From Mesostigma viride (Eukaryota > Streptophyta > Mesostigmatophyceae > Mesostigmatales > Mesostigmataceae): 64,000 nt of DNA. The position numbers and the translations under genes are program-made. The stretch covers positions 1 to 64,000 of the forward strand of contig RPFO01002145.1 in the NCBI GenBank assembly GCA_009746045.1, in the 5' to 3' direction. Below are positions 61,501 to 64,000 of the stretch, piece by piece (position 1 is the first letter of the stretch; each line of letters begins with the position of its first letter). The notes beneath the pieces are model-generated. The model was not told the DNA's origin and did not search any database. It saw only the letters and a list, made by a program, of their open reading frames with translations.

Positions 61501-63644
61501 ACATCTACTGTCGTCGTTCGGAGCGACCGTTTCATCCTTCACAGCCGAGATGAAGTCGTAGACTTGGGTTTTCTCCGATTCGGACAAACCACCCTCGTTC
61601 AATCGCCCTCCAACCCGCTCCTCACCACCCTCCTCCCCCTCCCCGTCCTTCCTTGCCTTCTCAGTGCTGCTTGAAACCCCATGAATCAAATTCCATATTT
61701 CTTTCTGGTCCTGAAGGGGCACCTCCGGCTTATCCCAGGATTCCTCCATGTGCGTCTTGAAATAGTTGTGCACTTCCAGCAGCGCCGTCCCCCTCGACTT
61801 TTTGGAAACGGCCTCGTCTTCTGCATTCAGCCCCCCTCCGATCAGGGCAACCCTCCGATGCGCCTCTCTCCCCTGCATGCATGAAATGTGAATCAGTGTT
61901 TGAGACAAAAAACGGTCATACAACACACGACCTGACATTTTGTCCTTACACTTTGGAAGATCGGCCGTTCCCGAACAAAAATCACACCCTAATTTCCAGT
62001 TTCCAACGGCCGTTGGCGCAAGAAAAATCACACCCTAATTTCCAGGTTCCAACGGCCGTTGGCGCAAGAAAAATCACACCCTAATTTCCAGGTTCCAACG
62101 GCCGTTGGCGCAAGAAAAATCACACACTAATTTCCAGGTTCCAACGGCCGTTGGCGCAAGAAAAATCACACCCTAATTTCCAGGCTCCAACGGCCGTTGG
62201 CGCAAGAAAAATGTCGACCGAATTTCCAGGTTCCAACGGCCGTTGGCGCAAGAAAAATATCAACCAAATTTCCAGGTTCCAACGGCCGTTGGCGCAGGAA
62301 AAATGACACCCTAATTTCCAGGTTCCAACGGCCGTTGGCGCAAGAAAAATCACACACTAATTTCCAGGTTCCAACGGCCGTTGGCGCAAGAAAAATCACA
62401 CCCTAATTTCCAGGTTCCAACGGCCGTTGGCGCAAGAAAAATAACATCTAGTGCCTAAAACGTTCCCACACCCGATCCGTTATATTTACCTTTTGCGTCC
62501 GCATGTCCTTCATGGGCGGGATCAGTGCTTCCCCCTCCACCTCCCAGCCCTTGAGCACGTCCAGATTGGTGTACTTGAACTTCTCCGCGTCCCTCACCAA
62601 CCCCCTCCACAAATCAAACGCCTCGTCGGTTGTCTCCACGAACTTGCCCTTTTGTTTACCCGCAATCTCGCCAGCTATCGCAGTACTCACTTGCTCGTCA
62701 GAGCCCTCGAAAATCACGGACTTCAACATCTGTGTGTAGTGGTTGCCGTCCAGCACGGCAAACTGCACAAACACGCAAGGCGTCTGGTCTCGAAATTTAC
62801 CCTTAAGGCCGGCATGGTCCGAGATGTTCAAGCTCCCCAGCGCGGATTTCGTCAGGTCAACTACTGCCTCACGCTCAGATTCATTTGACCACTCGGACGG
62901 ATCCAACTCCATGGTGATCAACTCGTCTGAGCAAGCGGCCGCCATGTCCTTCAGGGAGTCCGTCCGGAGAATGGACATGGCTTCCTCGGCCGTTGGCGAA
63001 CGATAGTATCCGAACCTCTGCACGGCACGGTCACTGTCGTCCCCCGTCAGTATTTTAATGTGGTAAGGAACCTTTTCACTCCTCTGCACCCATAAATTGT
63101 AGAGACCTGGATCACGGTCTGCCAGCACCTGCCACGCAAACCGGAAGATCGGCACGGCACATTTTGCTTTTGTCAGACTTGTGCCGGCCCCCACGAACCA
63201 CGGCGCGAGCCCCCTACAATTCCGCACCGTCACCGTCCGGTGCCGCATGAGTTCCGGGAGTTGGCACAAGTTCTCCGTGGGGGCCCGTACTTGAGTCGCA
63301 ATCGCGGACCCCCCCACGATGTCGACATCGTCTGGAACTAGGCGTATCTTCTGCCGCAGATGAAACGCCGCCTGTATGGTGTCAGTTAGATTCTTGTCGT
63401 GCACTTGAGAGGACGGCGCTGGCTCCCAGGAGTCCAAAATGCTGGGCTTCGCATTTCCAGCACGTGTCGTCAGCAGCCCCTTCCTCTCAAAGGTCTTCAC
63501 AATAACCGACCATAAGTCGGTGCCCGGTGCTCGTTGGCGCCAGTCCTCAAAAAATGTTGTGAGATGCCTTTCCGAACAGTTATGTTCAATCTTGTAAGCC
63601 CACTTCCTCCGCTCTTCGTCCGTTCTCTGCCTGGACGGACGCCC
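58524..63644 (-). CDS. Large multi-exon gene of unknown function, frame broken at homopolymers
   Basis: Not recognised. Exons (minus): at least 63,644-62,490 (385 codons, open), 61,872-59,462, and 59,342-58,524 (stop at 58,524); GT-AG junctions. The first exon is a long ordered-looking region with many charged and aromatic residues. The middle exon has an acidic linker (DGEGEEGGEE), a conserved-looking block with LYDLTYMAKIFCEVMVQLF, a KKKRRKR nuclear-type basic cluster near 60,235, and a Gly/Arg/Glu repeat at 59,640-60,075. The last exon begins DESEEEPPKDD and is rich in Trp/Lys. The middle and last exons need frame changes at C9 (61,394), T7 (60,853), C7 (60,618) and C10 (59,124), plus one in the repeat. 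All are at homopolymers, suggesting sequence errors or recent decay. The 5' end lies beyond the window or in the repeat array. Confidence 0.6.
59640..60075. repeat. C-rich tandem repeat inside the unknown gene
   Basis: About 18 copies of a ~24-bp unit (CGACCCGCCCCCCTCTCCGC type) with variable C runs. All three minus-strand frames stay open. Confidence 0.85.
61995..62447. repeat. 46-bp minisatellite with palindromic core, intron array 1
   Basis: Ten copies. Each contains the perfect 14-bp palindrome CCAACGGCCGTTGG followed by CGCAAGAAAAAT. It lies within the intron between 62,490 and 61,872 of the unknown gene. Confidence 0.93.
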
Positions 63645-63689
63645 CTGATCACATGCAAAAAACATACAGATAGCCGGAAGGTCAGTACT

Positions 63690-64000
63690 ATGTTCCAACG
63701 GCCGTTGGCGACAGAAAAATAACACCCTAATTTCCAGGTTCCAACGGCCGTGGGCGCATGAAAATCACACCCTAATTTACAGGTTCCAACGGCCGTTGGC
63801 GCATGAAAATCACACCCTAATTTCCAGGTTCCAACGGCCGTTGGCGACAGAAAAATAACACCCTAATTTCCAGGTTCCAACGGCCGTTGGCGCATGAAAA
63901 TCACACCCTAATTTTAAGGTTCCGACGGCCGTTGGCGCATGAAAATCACACCCTAATTTACAGGTTCCAACGGCCGTTGGCGCATGAAAATCACACCCTA
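63690..64000. repeat. 46-bp minisatellite, intron array 2 (runs off the window)
   Basis: At least seven copies of the same unit, mostly the GCGCATGAAAATCACACC variant. They start 45 bp before the 3' splice site at 63,645 and continue past the window end. Confidence 0.92.

Noticed and set aside
61995-62447. CRISPR array (46-bp units with a palindrome)
   Set aside because: The whole unit is repeated without unique spacers.

Overview
The window is nuclear DNA of a eukaryote, most likely a photosynthetic one. It has GT-AG spliceosomal introns, a RelA/SpoT-type protein of the kind normally found in plastids, non-LTR retrotransposons, tRNA-derived SINE-like repeats and very heavy mini- and microsatellite content. 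A green or streptophyte alga is my best guess, but the sequence does not settle the lineage. No CRISPR array, rRNA or complete tRNA gene was seen.

Layout. 1-17,465: three near-identical ~3.5 kb modules (A), each holding tetranucleotide TGGC tracts and ending in a conserved TATA-containing tail, followed each time by copies of a 733-bp satellite unit (B). 18,410-20,725: a G-rich minisatellite with higher-order structure. 20,730-22,310: an old, diverged A+B composite. 23,486-32,812 (+): a 12-exon gene whose exons join in frame into a 376-residue protein, with an N-terminal Hsp70/Hsp90-type TPR clamp fused to a metallo-beta-lactamase-fold hydrolase. 33,000-45,300: a graveyard of LINE pieces, ORF1-only LINE derivatives and SINEs, interrupted by a ~186-bp satellite and a ~1.4 kb block of ACCC, CA and CCCT simple repeats. 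45,839-49,137 (-): a 4-exon RelA/SpoT homologue of 740 residues with an intact-looking synthetase domain and a damaged hydrolase motif. 49,138-58,500: more LINE debris, including an ORF1 pseudogene and a YADD reverse transcriptase fragment. 58,524-63,644 (-): a large unrecognised gene whose introns carry arrays of a 46-bp palindrome-bearing minisatellite and whose reading frame breaks only at homopolymer runs.

The two well-resolved genes are single-copy-like and do not obviously work together. One would make (p)ppGpp, probably in the plastid. The other is a thiol- or thioester-type hydrolase candidate that may dock on chaperones. The remaining ~85% is repeats. Its most informative features are shared 3' hairpins on the retroelements, ORF1-only LINE copies, a promoter-like block kept between diverged A copies, and tandem duplications that copied splice sites of the TPR-hydrolase gene into its own introns.

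All exon boundaries and families were read by eye. No alignment, profile or transcript search could be run.
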